The notes beneath the pieces are model-generated. The model worked only from the letters and a program-made list of their open reading frames with translations. It had not been told where the DNA came from and ran no database searches. This document shows positions 24,517 through 31,925 of a DNA stretch of 49,836 nucleotides, in pieces. Source of the DNA: Gammaproteobacteria bacterium UBA7310. GTDB lineage: Bacteria; Pseudomonadota; Gammaproteobacteria; Pseudomonadales; Ketobacteraceae. The stretch is from the NCBI GenBank assembly GCA_002471665.1, contig DKQK01000069.1, positions 1-49,836 of the forward strand, read 5' to 3'. The translations under genes were made by a program, and so were the position numbers. Numbering within the stretch: position 1 is the first letter of the stretch; the number at the start of each line of letters is the position of its first letter.

Positions 24517-25683
24517 ATGGGTTCTGAATCCATTGTTTTTTCCATTTTCTTGATATTCAGTGGCGCCGCAGTCATTTCATCCTTTGCCCTGTTCACGCGC
24601 CAACCGTTGATTGTGGGTTACATTGTTCTGGGTGGATTATTCGGCCCTTACGGATTGGATCTGGTTTCTGACAGTAAAACCCTCGAACAGATCAGCCATA
24701 TTGGTATCGTTTTTCTATTGTTCCTGCTGGGCCTGGACCTGCAGCCCCGCAATTTTGGCAAGCTGATCGGGCGAAGTGCGCTGGTCACCATCACCAGCGG
24801 GGTTATTCTGTGCCTGTTGGGTACGTTGATCTGCCGGCAGTTCGATTTCAGTTGGATGGAATCCGGGGTGATTGGTGTCTCCCTGATGTTCTCCAGTACC
24901 ATCATTGGCATCAAGCTTCTCCCCACCACCATGCTCCATCATAAGCACACCGGCGAGGTGTTAATCGCAATTCTGTTGATCCAGGATATGCTTGCCATCA
25001 TTACCCTTATTTTGCTCTCCGGTACGGATCACATTGGTGATGTGGGTGCCTGGTTGGGGGTTGGTATTGCCTTGCCAGGTTTAATCCTGGGCGCTCAGTA
25101 CGCAGTACGCTGGGTCATTTTGCCCTTGCTGACGCGATTTGACCGCTTCCACGAATACATATTTTTGCTGGCGATAGGATGGTGTCTGGGGGTGGCTGAA
25201 TTGGCGGAAGCGCTGGGGTTGTCTTTGGAGATCGGTGCTTTCGTCGCTGGAATCAGTTTGGCCAACAGCCCTATTGCCCAATACATAGCGACCAATCTTA
25301 AGCCTTTGCGGGATTTTTTCCTGATTCTGTTTTTCTTCTCTATCGGCGCGGGCTTCAATCTGGGCCTGGTTAGTCAGATCTGGGTTCCCAGCTTGCTCAT
25401 CACAGCCGTGGTATTGGTGCTGAAACCCGTACTTCATGCCAAGCTCCTGCGCGCCGTTGGCGAATCGAAGCATCTGTCCTGGGAAGCCGGTTTCCGCCTT
25501 GGTCAAACCAGTGAATTCTCGTTACTCATCGCCTTCATCGCCAGCGCCCAGGGCCTGATTGGCGTGGTGGCTGCCCACGTTATCCAGGCAACGGCCATTT
25601 TGACGTTTTTGATGTCCACCTACATCGTGGTATTTCGGTTTCCCACCCCAATCGCCATATCCGACCGATTACGCAGGGATTAA
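24517..25683 (+). CDS. Kef/CPA2-type cation:proton antiporter
   Basis: A 388-residue inner membrane antiporter with about 12 transmembrane helices. Typical CPA2 features are RQPLIVGYIVLGGLFGPYG (about residues 27-45), the GIVFLLFLLGLDLQP helix, ILLIQDMLAIITLILL with the Gln-Asp pair of potassium efflux systems, and LGLSLEIGAFVAGISLANS. It lacks the cytoplasmic RCK/TrkA-N domain of KefB/KefC and so is a membrane-only form. It exchanges potassium or sodium for protons; the ion cannot be told. It follows arsM by 65 bases and converges with the PepSY gene 5 bases later. Confidence 0.85.
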   Translation: MGSESIVFSIFLIFSGAAVISSFALFTRQPLIVGYIVLGGLFGPYGLDLVSDSKTLEQISHIGIVFLLFLLGLDLQPRNFGKLIGRSALVTITSGVILCLLGTLICRQFDFSWMESGVIGVSLMFSSTIIGIKLLPTTMLHHKHTGEVLIAILLIQDMLAIITLILLSGTDHIGDVGAWLGVGIALPGLILGAQYAVRWVILPLLTRFDRFHEYIFLLAIGWCLGVAELAEALGLSLEIGAFVAGISLANSPIAQYIATNLKPLRDFFLILFFFSIGAGFNLGLVSQIWVPSLLITAVVLVLKPVLHAKLLRAVGESKHLSWEAGFRLGQTSEFSLLIAFIASAQGLIGVVAAHVIQATAILTFLMSTYIVVFRFPTPIAISDRLRRD

Positions 25684-25688
25684 TCGCA

Positions 25689-26426
25689 TTATCGGGTACG
25701 CCGCAAGACGTACATCACCACTCCGGAAAGGGCAAGTGTCAGCATAAAGATTGCGCCCAGGTCCATGAGCAACCAGCCCCAACCGCCGAACCAGCGCCCG
25801 GCATGTACATCCAGAATAAAGCGTTCCCAGGTTAGATCCTGTACTCGAAACTGGCTCTGGAGAGATTGGGTCATTGGAGCGGGCACCGACTGCCACTGGG
25901 GGAGTATCATCTCATAGCCCGATACCGCGGTTACTTCAAAGGAATCAACATCCAGTAAATACTGGTTTTGTGTAAACTGCAGGAGCAACCGGCCATCGTT
26001 CTTAATGCGGCCGGACTTGATCAATCGCCCTTCCGGCAGCGCGCTGAAGATTTCAATTCTGTCACCATCGGTGGAGAACAGCTCGACTTTGGAAGCGCAG
26101 GATGCAATTACCATAGGATCAAGCCAACTGACGCTGTGCCAGTCGCTGCTGCAGGTCGCTACGGAAACATCATCCCGGAACAGCTGGGTGCCCCCAATAA
26201 CCCATAGATGTTCATCAACTGCCAGGCCCTGATAGGTTTCAGGGGCATTGAAACCATAACTGTTCAAGATCCACTGGACTGATATCGGGCTTCGATCCCA
26301 ACCAAGTTGGCTACTGTGATTTGCCAGTATCCCAGTGATTGAAAGCACAATGATCAACGCGCACGCCAACAAACCAATACGCCGATGCCAATGCCAAAGA
26401 GTTCGAATGATTGTAGCGCGCTTCAT
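25689..26426 (-). CDS. PepSY-associated TM-helix membrane protein
   Basis: A 245-residue inner membrane protein. The N-terminal helix (about 14-36) carries histidines in LWHWHRRIGLL and ends GILANHS. A periplasmic domain of about 160 residues follows, then DVHAGRWFGGWGWLLMDLGA and a second transmembrane helix before a basic VLRRTR tail. This is the PepSY_TM arrangement, in which paired histidines often bind heme b and pass electrons across the membrane. I chose the ATG at 26426, which overlaps the FMN-binding gene stop (ATGA). It is the last gene of a porin/FMN/PepSY set. Electron transfer to the flavoprotein is inference. Confidence 0.8.
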   Translation of the reverse strand: MKRATIIRTLWHWHRRIGLLACALIIVLSITGILANHSSQLGWDRSPISVQWILNSYGFNAPETYQGLAVDEHLWVIGGTQLFRDDVSVATCSSDWHSVSWLDPMVIASCASKVELFSTDGDRIEIFSALPEGRLIKSGRIKNDGRLLLQFTQNQYLLDVDSFEVTAVSGYEMILPQWQSVPAPMTQSLQSQFRVQDLTWERFILDVHAGRWFGGWGWLLMDLGAIFMLTLALSGVVMYVLRRTR

Positions 26427-26926
26427 AATGCCAATTGTTGGTGAAGATACAGAGCCCATCGAGCCACCGCGGTGACCGCGTTGACCGATAGTGTTGCTCC
26501 GCTGATGCTATCAATATTCCGGCTCAATTCATATTGATCCAGATGGGCATCCTGGAATTGCCGTTTAAAGAAATCATGCCGCACCTCTCCCCCCCGGGAT
26601 TCCCGGTAAACCAGAATCTCCACCATCTTAATGCGGTCACCTTCTATGACCACTCCGATGGTAATCGGATGCTCTTTACCGATTTCATCCATTATCCAGG
26701 CGGTTCGCTGCCCTGCTTGCCAATAACGGGTGCGCAGCCCGGAGGGTGGATGGTCCAGCAATTTTGTGCCCACTTCCTTGCGTTCACCGGTAAACCAAAT
26801 GACATGGTTGTTTGGCTCAGCGTCAGGAAACGCGAGCGCAAGGAATTGCGCTTGCGACAAGTACACTTGATCGGAATACGCAGGCAAGGGAATCAGCAAC
26901 AGGAACAGGTATACGAATCGTTTCAT
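26423..26926 (-). CDS. Periplasmic FMN-binding domain protein, probably flavinylated
   Basis: A 167-residue secreted protein. The signal peptide is MKRFVYLFLLLIPLPAYS. The FMN_bind domain (as in NqrC and RnfG) ends with the ApbE flavinylation motif D139-S-I-S-G-A-T145-L-S; T145 would carry covalent FMN. Upstream are TIGVVIEGDRIKMVEILVYRESRGGEV and a helix with FKRQFQD. The ATG at 26926 is preferred because the signal peptide starts there; a TTG at 26989 would put a strong hairpin inside the coding region. It is coupled to the PepSY gene. The likely role is an extracytoplasmic one-electron carrier; no ApbE is in the window. Confidence 0.85.
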   Translation of the reverse strand: MKRFVYLFLLLIPLPAYSDQVYLSQAQFLALAFPDAEPNNHVIWFTGERKEVGTKLLDHPPSGLRTRYWQAGQRTAWIMDEIGKEHPITIGVVIEGDRIKMVEILVYRESRGGEVRHDFFKRQFQDAHLDQYELSRNIDSISGATLSVNAVTAVARWALYLHQQLAL

Positions 26927-26941
26927 ATCTTTTACTACAAA

Positions 26942-26974
26942 CAAACCCCGGCTGGTGTCTCCAGCTGGGGTTTG
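26942..26974 (-). terminator. Hairpin after the porin gene, within the porin-FMN interval
   Basis: CAAACCCC-GGCTGG pairs with CCAGCT-GGGGTTTG around TGTCT, with one internal mismatch. On the minus strand it is followed by a T-rich TTTGTAGT. It can end most porin transcripts while letting some continue into the FMN-binding gene, whose ATG is only 16 bases further on. Confidence 0.65.
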
Positions 26975-27009
26975 CAGGTGATTAAACAATATTGGACACG
27001 GTAAGAAAA

Positions 27010-28182
27010 TCAGAAGCTCCAGCCAATGCCCAGATTGAAACCTTTTTTGGTGTCATTAGGTTCATTGGTTTTTTGAAAGTCAGCTTTTAAGGCCACGGTT
27101 TCAACCAGCCAATAGTTAATACCGGCATCAATCTGATCGTAATCAGACTCGATGCTGCTGTCGGCGGCCTGATTATCCCATTCGCTGTAACGGGCAAAGA
27201 TACCCAGCTTGCTGGTCAGCTTATAGGACGGCTCGATATACCAACCGGTTTGCTCGCTGGATCCGGCTGCCACGTCATCGATGGCACTGTCGATATCCCA
27301 GGTCGCATACAGCGCTCTCAGACCCACGGGGCCCTTTTGCAGATCAACGTGCGTCTCAAGCAAAAGCGCGTCAAGGTCCTGAACAACGCCAACCACATCG
27401 CCCTGCATCAGATCCTGTTGCTGCTGCACGGTAAAGCCTGCCTGTACCCCGGGTATGCCATTCCACACCAGGCGGGCGGTATAAGCCAGATCAGTCGCAT
27501 TGGCTTCACTGGTTTTCTGGCGGCCATCGCGGACCTTGAACTTACCACCGTCGATATCCAGATACAGACCTGAACTCACCGCCACATCATAGCTGACACC
27601 AGCGGCCACTTCACCGGAGCCCATCACACCACCTTCCCACCAGGTGGTTGGAATAATGTTCTTTTCAACATTATTGCGCTCCACACCGTAAAACGTGTCA
27701 GGCTCATGGGTTTCATTGAGGATGCCCACAGGAACCAGAAAGACACCGGCCTTGGCTGAGTGATTGGCGGCGTAGTCATACTCGATAAAGGCCTGTTCTA
27801 TTTCAACTTCGCCGTTTTTACCTTCACCGGCCACGTTGTGTTCCACTTCCAGCTCGGAGAAGAACCGCACTTTGTCGCTAAACCGATGGCCGAAAAACAG
27901 TACAAACCGGTGCAGATCCAGCTCCACATTGTCCTTGGCTGCAGATTCGCTGTCGATATTGTTGTAGTGCACCTCAGCATAACCACCGAAACTGGTGTCA
28001 GCCCACCAGCCGTGCCCCAGATTGGCGTTGCTTTCCATGGCGCTGGTTAGTGCATCCAGCTGCGCCTGCTGCTCCTGCAGTTGACGCTTTAATAAGTCGA
28101 TTTCTTCCTGGTTGGCGACGGCCCCGGCACTGGTGATTCCCGCCCCAAGCGCAACCGCTGCTGTTATTAGATTCTTAGCCAT
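27010..28182 (-). CDS. Outer membrane porin, OprO/OprP-like
   Basis: A 390-residue beta-barrel porin. A signal peptide (1-23, MAKNLITAAVALGAGITSAG) precedes a short coiled coil (EEIDLLKRQLQEQQAQLDAL, about 25-45), as in trimeric porins with an N-terminal periplasmic helix. Alternating strands follow, starting GGYAEVHYNN and including LHRFVLFFGHRFSDKVRFFSE, and the protein ends in GIGWSF, the C-terminal phenylalanine that targets barrels to BamA. Family resemblance is to phosphate-selective porins O and P, but specificity cannot be read. It is the first gene of the porin-FMN-PepSY set and has its own promoter with a palindrome over the -35. Confidence 0.85.
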   Translation of the reverse strand: MAKNLITAAVALGAGITSAGAVANQEEIDLLKRQLQEQQAQLDALTSAMESNANLGHGWWADTSFGGYAEVHYNNIDSESAAKDNVELDLHRFVLFFGHRFSDKVRFFSELEVEHNVAGEGKNGEVEIEQAFIEYDYAANHSAKAGVFLVPVGILNETHEPDTFYGVERNNVEKNIIPTTWWEGGVMGSGEVAAGVSYDVAVSSGLYLDIDGGKFKVRDGRQKTSEANATDLAYTARLVWNGIPGVQAGFTVQQQQDLMQGDVVGVVQDLDALLLETHVDLQKGPVGLRALYATWDIDSAIDDVAAGSSEQTGWYIEPSYKLTSKLGIFARYSEWDNQAADSSIESDYDQIDAGINYWLVETVALKADFQKTNEPNDTKKGFNLGIGWSF

Positions 28183-28228
28183 TAGCTAGCCCCTCAGCTA
28201 TGTTACAGATTAATGAATGAAGGGCTGA

Positions 28229-28257
28229 ATTAAAAAGCAAATAAAATACAAATGCAA
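28229..28257 (-). promoter_or_regulatory. Predicted porin promoter
   Basis: On the minus strand TTGCAT (28257-28252) and TTTAAT (28234-28229) are separated by exactly 17 bases, about 47 bases upstream of the porin ATG. The -10 matches 5 of 6 consensus bases and the -35 has the TTG core. Confidence 0.45.
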
Positions 28258-28267
28258 ATAATTTGCG
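28253..28267. promoter_or_regulatory. Palindromic operator candidate over the porin -35 (Fur-like)
   Basis: GCAAAT-A-ATTTGC (28254-28266) is a perfect 13-base palindrome. The 15 bases 28253-28267 match about 10 of 14 defined positions of the Fur 7-1-7 consensus. It overlaps the porin -35, where a bound repressor would block transcription. Fur is only one possibility. Confidence 0.4.
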
Positions 28268-28279
28268 TTTGTCGTCAGG

Positions 28280-29284
28280 CTAGTCTACTTTGACCACATA
28301 TCGGCCCAAATGCTGTCCCTTTAATACTTGAGCAATGGCCTCAGGTAATTGTGGCAGGGTAATCTGCCGGGTTGTATCGGCCTTGAACGTGGCAAAGTCC
28401 GGGAACATCCATTGTTTTCCAATCATGTTCCAAATATCCTGCTTAACATCCAGTGGCAGCTCCACTGAGTCAACACCCAGTAGATTGACCCCTCTTAAGA
28501 TAAAGGGAAACACGCTGGTATTGATGTCGTTGCCTCCCACCAAGCCACAGCAGGCCACACTGCCACCATACTGTACCGACTTGATGACGTTACTGAGGAC
28601 CGCGCCACCCACCGTGTCCACCACCGCCGCCCACTGCGGTTTGTTCATGGGGCGAGCGGCGTTTTCCAGTAAGGCCTCACGTGAGATAACACTGGTTGCA
28701 CCCACCGCTTTCAACAGAGCCTCCTGATCGGACTTTCCGGTGCTGGCAACAACGTCGAACCCCATATTGCGCAGTAGCCAAACGGCTACAATGCCAACCC
28801 CTCCGGTTGCACCGGTCACCAGTACCGGGCCCTGTTCCGGGGCAATGCCCACCTGCAACAGCGTGTCCACACACATGGCTGCGGTAAAGCCGGCGGTGCC
28901 AAACACCATGGCATCCTCGGCCGATAAACTCTTGGGGCGGCGGATCACCCAATCCGATGGCACACGGATCTTGCCGGCAAATCCCCCGGCGGTGTTCATA
29001 CCCAGGTCATACCCCATCACGATCACAGGGTCACCCGGCTGCAATCGGGGATCAATGGAAGACTCAACGCTGCCCGCAGCATCGATGCCCGGCGTATGGG
29101 GGTAGTTACGGGTTACCCCTTTGTTTCCCGATGCGGATAACGCATCTTTATAGTTCAGTGACGAATACTCTACGTTGATCACCACATCTCCGGGTGGTAA
29201 ATCATCCAGGGTACGGTCGACGATGGACGGTTCGAACCTGCCGTCCGTTTCGCTTACCAGAAATGCCTTGAAAGTATCCGTCAT
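28280..29284 (-). CDS. acuI: AcuI/YhdH-type acrylyl-CoA reductase (NADPH)
   Basis: A 334-residue zinc-independent medium-chain dehydrogenase/reductase of the YhdH/YhfP quinone-oxidoreductase family. Members reduce acrylyl-CoA to propionyl-CoA with NADPH. Seen are VEYSSLNYKDALSASGNKGV (about residues 38-57), HTPGIDAAGSVE, the dinucleotide site VTGATGGVGIVAVWLL (about 156-171) and CCGLVGGNDINTSVFPFILRG. It lies 10 bases after sohB, with AAGGAGA before the ATG, so it is probably in the same operon. In marine bacteria AcuI detoxifies acrylate from DMSP; no other DMSP gene is present here, so that role is only a possibility. Confidence 0.88.
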   Translation of the reverse strand: MTDTFKAFLVSETDGRFEPSIVDRTLDDLPPGDVVINVEYSSLNYKDALSASGNKGVTRNYPHTPGIDAAGSVESSIDPRLQPGDPVIVMGYDLGMNTAGGFAGKIRVPSDWVIRRPKSLSAEDAMVFGTAGFTAAMCVDTLLQVGIAPEQGPVLVTGATGGVGIVAVWLLRNMGFDVVASTGKSDQEALLKAVGATSVISREALLENAARPMNKPQWAAVVDTVGGAVLSNVIKSVQYGGSVACCGLVGGNDINTSVFPFILRGVNLLGVDSVELPLDVKQDIWNMIGKQWMFPDFATFKADTTRQITLPQLPEAIAQVLKGQHLGRYVVKVD

Positions 29285-29294
29285 GGTGGTCTCC

Positions 29295-30335
29295 TTAAAC
29301 GAGGTGCTTGCCGCGTGATTGCAGTATACCCATCAGTCTGGTGACGGAGCGGGTCAGCGCGCCTTCCATAGCAAAGCCAAGCCGATCGGCCATGGACTTT
29401 TTCACTTCGTATGATACTTCGAAAATATCGCTGCTCTGACTGGCGTCATACAAATAATCGTCACTGGTCTGGATAACGTCGATCAAGCCCAGATCCACAC
29501 ATTGCTGGCCATACCAGTGCTCCCCGGTGGCAACGGCGTCCACGTCCAATGCGGGTCGATTGCGTTTGATTAAATCCTTGAAGAGAACATGTGTTTCCTC
29601 AATTTCCTCTACAAATTTCTTTTTGCCTTCTTCGGTGTTTTCACCCAGCATGGTCACCGTGCGCTTGAAATCGCCAGCAGTGTAGATGTCATAATCCACA
29701 TCGTATTTCTTAAGAATCCGGTTAAAATTGGGCAGCTCTGCAACCACACCGATGGAGCCAAGAATGGCAAAGGGGGCGGCAATAATCTTATTGGCGGTAC
29801 AGGCCATCATGTAGCCACCGCTGGCAGCAACTTTGTCCACGCACACCGTTAACGGGATTTCCTTTTGTCGTATACGCTCCAGTTGGGAGGATGCCAAGCC
29901 ATAGGAATGTACCTGGCCACCGGGGCTTTCCAAGCGCAGAACCACTTCGTCCTGTTTTTCTGCCATGGTCAGCACGGCAGTAACTTCGTTGGCGAATTCC
30001 TCCACTCCCGAGGCCTTTACATCGCCATCAAAATCAAGCACGAAGACACGTTTGCGGCGCGCTTCTTCTTTATGCTTTTTCTTGGCTTTCTCCTCTTTCT
30101 TGCGGGCCTTCTCAATGTCCTTCAATTCATCTTTATCCAGGATATTGTGGCGCAGCGCATCGCGCAGGTCTTCGAAGAAATCGTTAAGGGGCGTGACCTG
30201 GATTTCGCCTTTATGATCCCTGCGTTGTCGGGATTGAGCGGTGGCTGCTGCCACGGCGATGATCATGAGAATGGCAATAACAATGGTGACGGCTTTGGCC
30301 AGGAACAGGCCATAGTCGGACAAAAATTCGATCAC
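29295..30335 (-). CDS. sohB: SohB-type inner membrane serine protease
   Basis: A 346-residue peptidase S49 protein related to SppA. A single N-terminal transmembrane helix (about 10-32) is followed by a highly charged lysine-rich linker (about 75-95) and the protease domain with LESPGGQVHSYG, the nucleophile S172 in KVAASGGYMMA and the general base lysine in AGDFKRTVTMLGENT. These make an intact Ser-Lys dyad. The start is GTG at 30335, with GAGG seven bases upstream. The family cleaves membrane peptides in the periplasm; the substrate is unknown. First gene of a sohB-acuI pair. Confidence 0.93.
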   Translation of the reverse strand: MIEFLSDYGLFLAKAVTIVIAILMIIAVAAATAQSRQRRDHKGEIQVTPLNDFFEDLRDALRHNILDKDELKDIEKARKKEEKAKKKHKEEARRKRVFVLDFDGDVKASGVEEFANEVTAVLTMAEKQDEVVLRLESPGGQVHSYGLASSQLERIRQKEIPLTVCVDKVAASGGYMMACTANKIIAAPFAILGSIGVVAELPNFNRILKKYDVDYDIYTAGDFKRTVTMLGENTEEGKKKFVEEIEETHVLFKDLIKRNRPALDVDAVATGEHWYGQQCVDLGLIDVIQTSDDYLYDASQSSDIFEVSYEVKKSMADRLGFAMEGALTRSVTRLMGILQSRGKHLV

Positions 30336-30368
30336 AGATGAACCTCGGGTGTTTTATTAATCCTGATT

Positions 30369-30396
30369 ATTATACGAGGCCCTAAGATACCCCAAA
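30369..30396 (-). promoter_or_regulatory. Predicted sohB promoter
   Basis: A perfect -10 TATAAT on the minus strand (30374-30369) has a weak -35 TTTGGG (30396-30391) at a 16-base spacing. It lies about 35 bases upstream of the sohB GTG. Confidence 0.4.
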
Positions 30397-30413
30397 GGGG
30401 TTGGGAATCCCAC

Positions 30414-31070
30414 CTATTCCCATTCGCGAATGGCGATGATCGCCCGATCATTCTCCGGGCGTGCAATCAGCCCATTGGAGGTCAGTTGGATTGAAAACAA
30501 GGCGCCATCGGCCATGGGTAAAAAGGTGGCACTGCCATACTCTGCATCGAACCAGTGAATATGGCGGGATAGGCGGTCAATAGCGGACCAAAGATCGAAT
30601 CCGACATCCGGATTACTGAGGGCGTAGACACTGCGCGGCTTGGTGCGCTCATCCTCCAGGGTGAAATAGCGGCCCTGGATGCGATCCAGCTTGTATCCGG
30701 GCCGACCACCGAGGCTGGCCAGAAGGCCTTTCCATTTGATCACCCGCGCATCCACCTGCCACAAATCACCGGAAATTTCGAACGGCATTTCAGAGCCGCT
30801 GGCGGACATAACCACATTGGCTTTGTATACCTGGTTGTCTAGTTTGTCAAAGCTGATGGTGGCGACAGTAACCTCTTTATCCACAGGTCGATAGGCATTG
30901 ACGTTCAAAGCGGTGAGGCCCATGAAGATGGCCAGAATCAAGAATATGAAGCCGACCGTCCCCTTGATCCAGCCTAAGAACCAATCTCGGCGTAACAGCA
31001 TGAATAACGCAATAGCCAGAAAAATCAGGCCAACGATCGCAAATGGGGCGGTGATCCACTGATATTGCAT
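30414..31070 (-). CDS. Membrane-anchored protein of unknown function (NudC neighbour)
   Basis: A 218-residue protein with two N-terminal transmembrane helices (about 8-26 and 33-54), the turn being LLRRDWFLGWIKGTVGF, and a soluble domain of about 160 residues rich in beta-strands with YFTLEDERTKPRSVYALS. I recall similar proteins being labelled cation/multidrug efflux pump in pseudomonads, but nothing in the sequence supports a pump: two helices are too few. It starts 12 bases after nudC and is likely in the fimL-nudC operon. No function is assigned. Confidence 0.7.
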   Translation of the reverse strand: MQYQWITAPFAIVGLIFLAIALFMLLRRDWFLGWIKGTVGFIFLILAIFMGLTALNVNAYRPVDKEVTVATISFDKLDNQVYKANVVMSASGSEMPFEISGDLWQVDARVIKWKGLLASLGGRPGYKLDRIQGRYFTLEDERTKPRSVYALSNPDVGFDLWSAIDRLSRHIHWFDAEYGSATFLPMADGALFSIQLTSNGLIARPENDRAIIAIREWE

Positions 31071-31082
31071 GATTAGATTCCG

Positions 31083-31913
31083 TTAGTTAAAGCCTTGGCT
31101 GGACATTTTCTTCACATAGGTGGCAATCAGTTCATGTGATATTGACCCCCGTGGCGGAATCATGGGCAGCTGATTGATACTCCACCAACCCGCTTCTTCG
31201 ATTTCGTCATCCTCGAGCACGAGTTCCCCACCGGCATACTCAGCATGGAAACCGATCATCAGTGAATGGGGAAATGGCCAGGGTTGGCTACCCATATATT
31301 CCAAATTTGTCACCTTTACACCAACCTCTTCGGCAATTTCCCGGTGTATGGCCATCTCCAGGGTTTCACCCGGCTCCACAAATCCGGCAAGCGTGGAGAA
31401 CATTCCAGGGGGAAAACCGGAGGACCGGGCCAGTAACACTTCATCGCCTTTAGTCACCAATACGATGATACAAGGGGATATGCGGGGATACTGCGTATGA
31501 CCGCATTGCGGACACTGTTTGGCGCGATCACGATCATGGGCCAGGGTCCGGGTACCGCAGCGTCCGCAATACTGATGGTTTCTATCCCATTCCAGCACCT
31601 GCCGCGCCTTACCGGCGATGGTAAACAGGTTGGGATCGATCATCATGGCCACTCGACGTAAATCGTGCAGGACAAAATGAGGTGGCAGGGGGGCTTCTTC
31701 TCGAAGGGCGACAGCAAAACAATGGGTTGTCTGCCATTCTCCCAGGTAATGGGGCTCATCGTGTGCCAGCCCCAACAGGTCAAACTTGTCAATCTGCGGT
31801 ACACTCAAACCATGCTGGTCCTGAACCATCAACAGTTTGCCCTGATAAAAGGCAAACCAGATTGGGTCACCTTGCACATCTTCGGGTGCTATTACCCCGG
31901 GAATAAATTCCAT
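31083..31913 (-). CDS. nudC: NAD(+)/NADH diphosphatase NudC
   Basis: A 276-residue Nudix hydrolase that cleaves NAD(H) to NMN(H) and AMP, and in E. coli removes NAD caps from RNA. The zinc ribbon is C-x2-C (YCGRCGTR) and C-x2-C (CPQCGHTQYPR), near residues 110-135. The Nudix box starts GFVEPGETLEMAIHRE and continues IAEEVGV. The downstream SQPWPFPHSLM motif is diagnostic of the NADH-pyrophosphatase subgroup. Start choice among GTG 31919, ATG 31916 and ATG 31913 is open; I prefer 31913, where AGG is five bases upstream. It follows fimL by 12 bases. Confidence 0.95.
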   Translation of the reverse strand: MEFIPGVIAPEDVQGDPIWFAFYQGKLLMVQDQHGLSVPQIDKFDLLGLAHDEPHYLGEWQTTHCFAVALREEAPLPPHFVLHDLRRVAMMIDPNLFTIAGKARQVLEWDRNHQYCGRCGTRTLAHDRDRAKQCPQCGHTQYPRISPCIIVLVTKGDEVLLARSSGFPPGMFSTLAGFVEPGETLEMAIHREIAEEVGVKVTNLEYMGSQPWPFPHSLMIGFHAEYAGGELVLEDDEIEEAGWWSINQLPMIPPRGSISHELIATYVKKMSSQGFN

Positions 31914-31925
31914 CATCACCTACCG

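Noticed and set aside
25689..28182. Horizontal transfer of the porin-FMN-PepSY set
   Set aside because: No mobile element, tRNA, direct repeat or clear base-composition change marks its edges, so transfer cannot be supported from this window.
30390..30400. CCCC-AAA-GGGG palindrome as a terminator after the 218-residue gene
   Set aside because: The stem is only 4-5 bases and no T-tract follows, so it is too weak to call.
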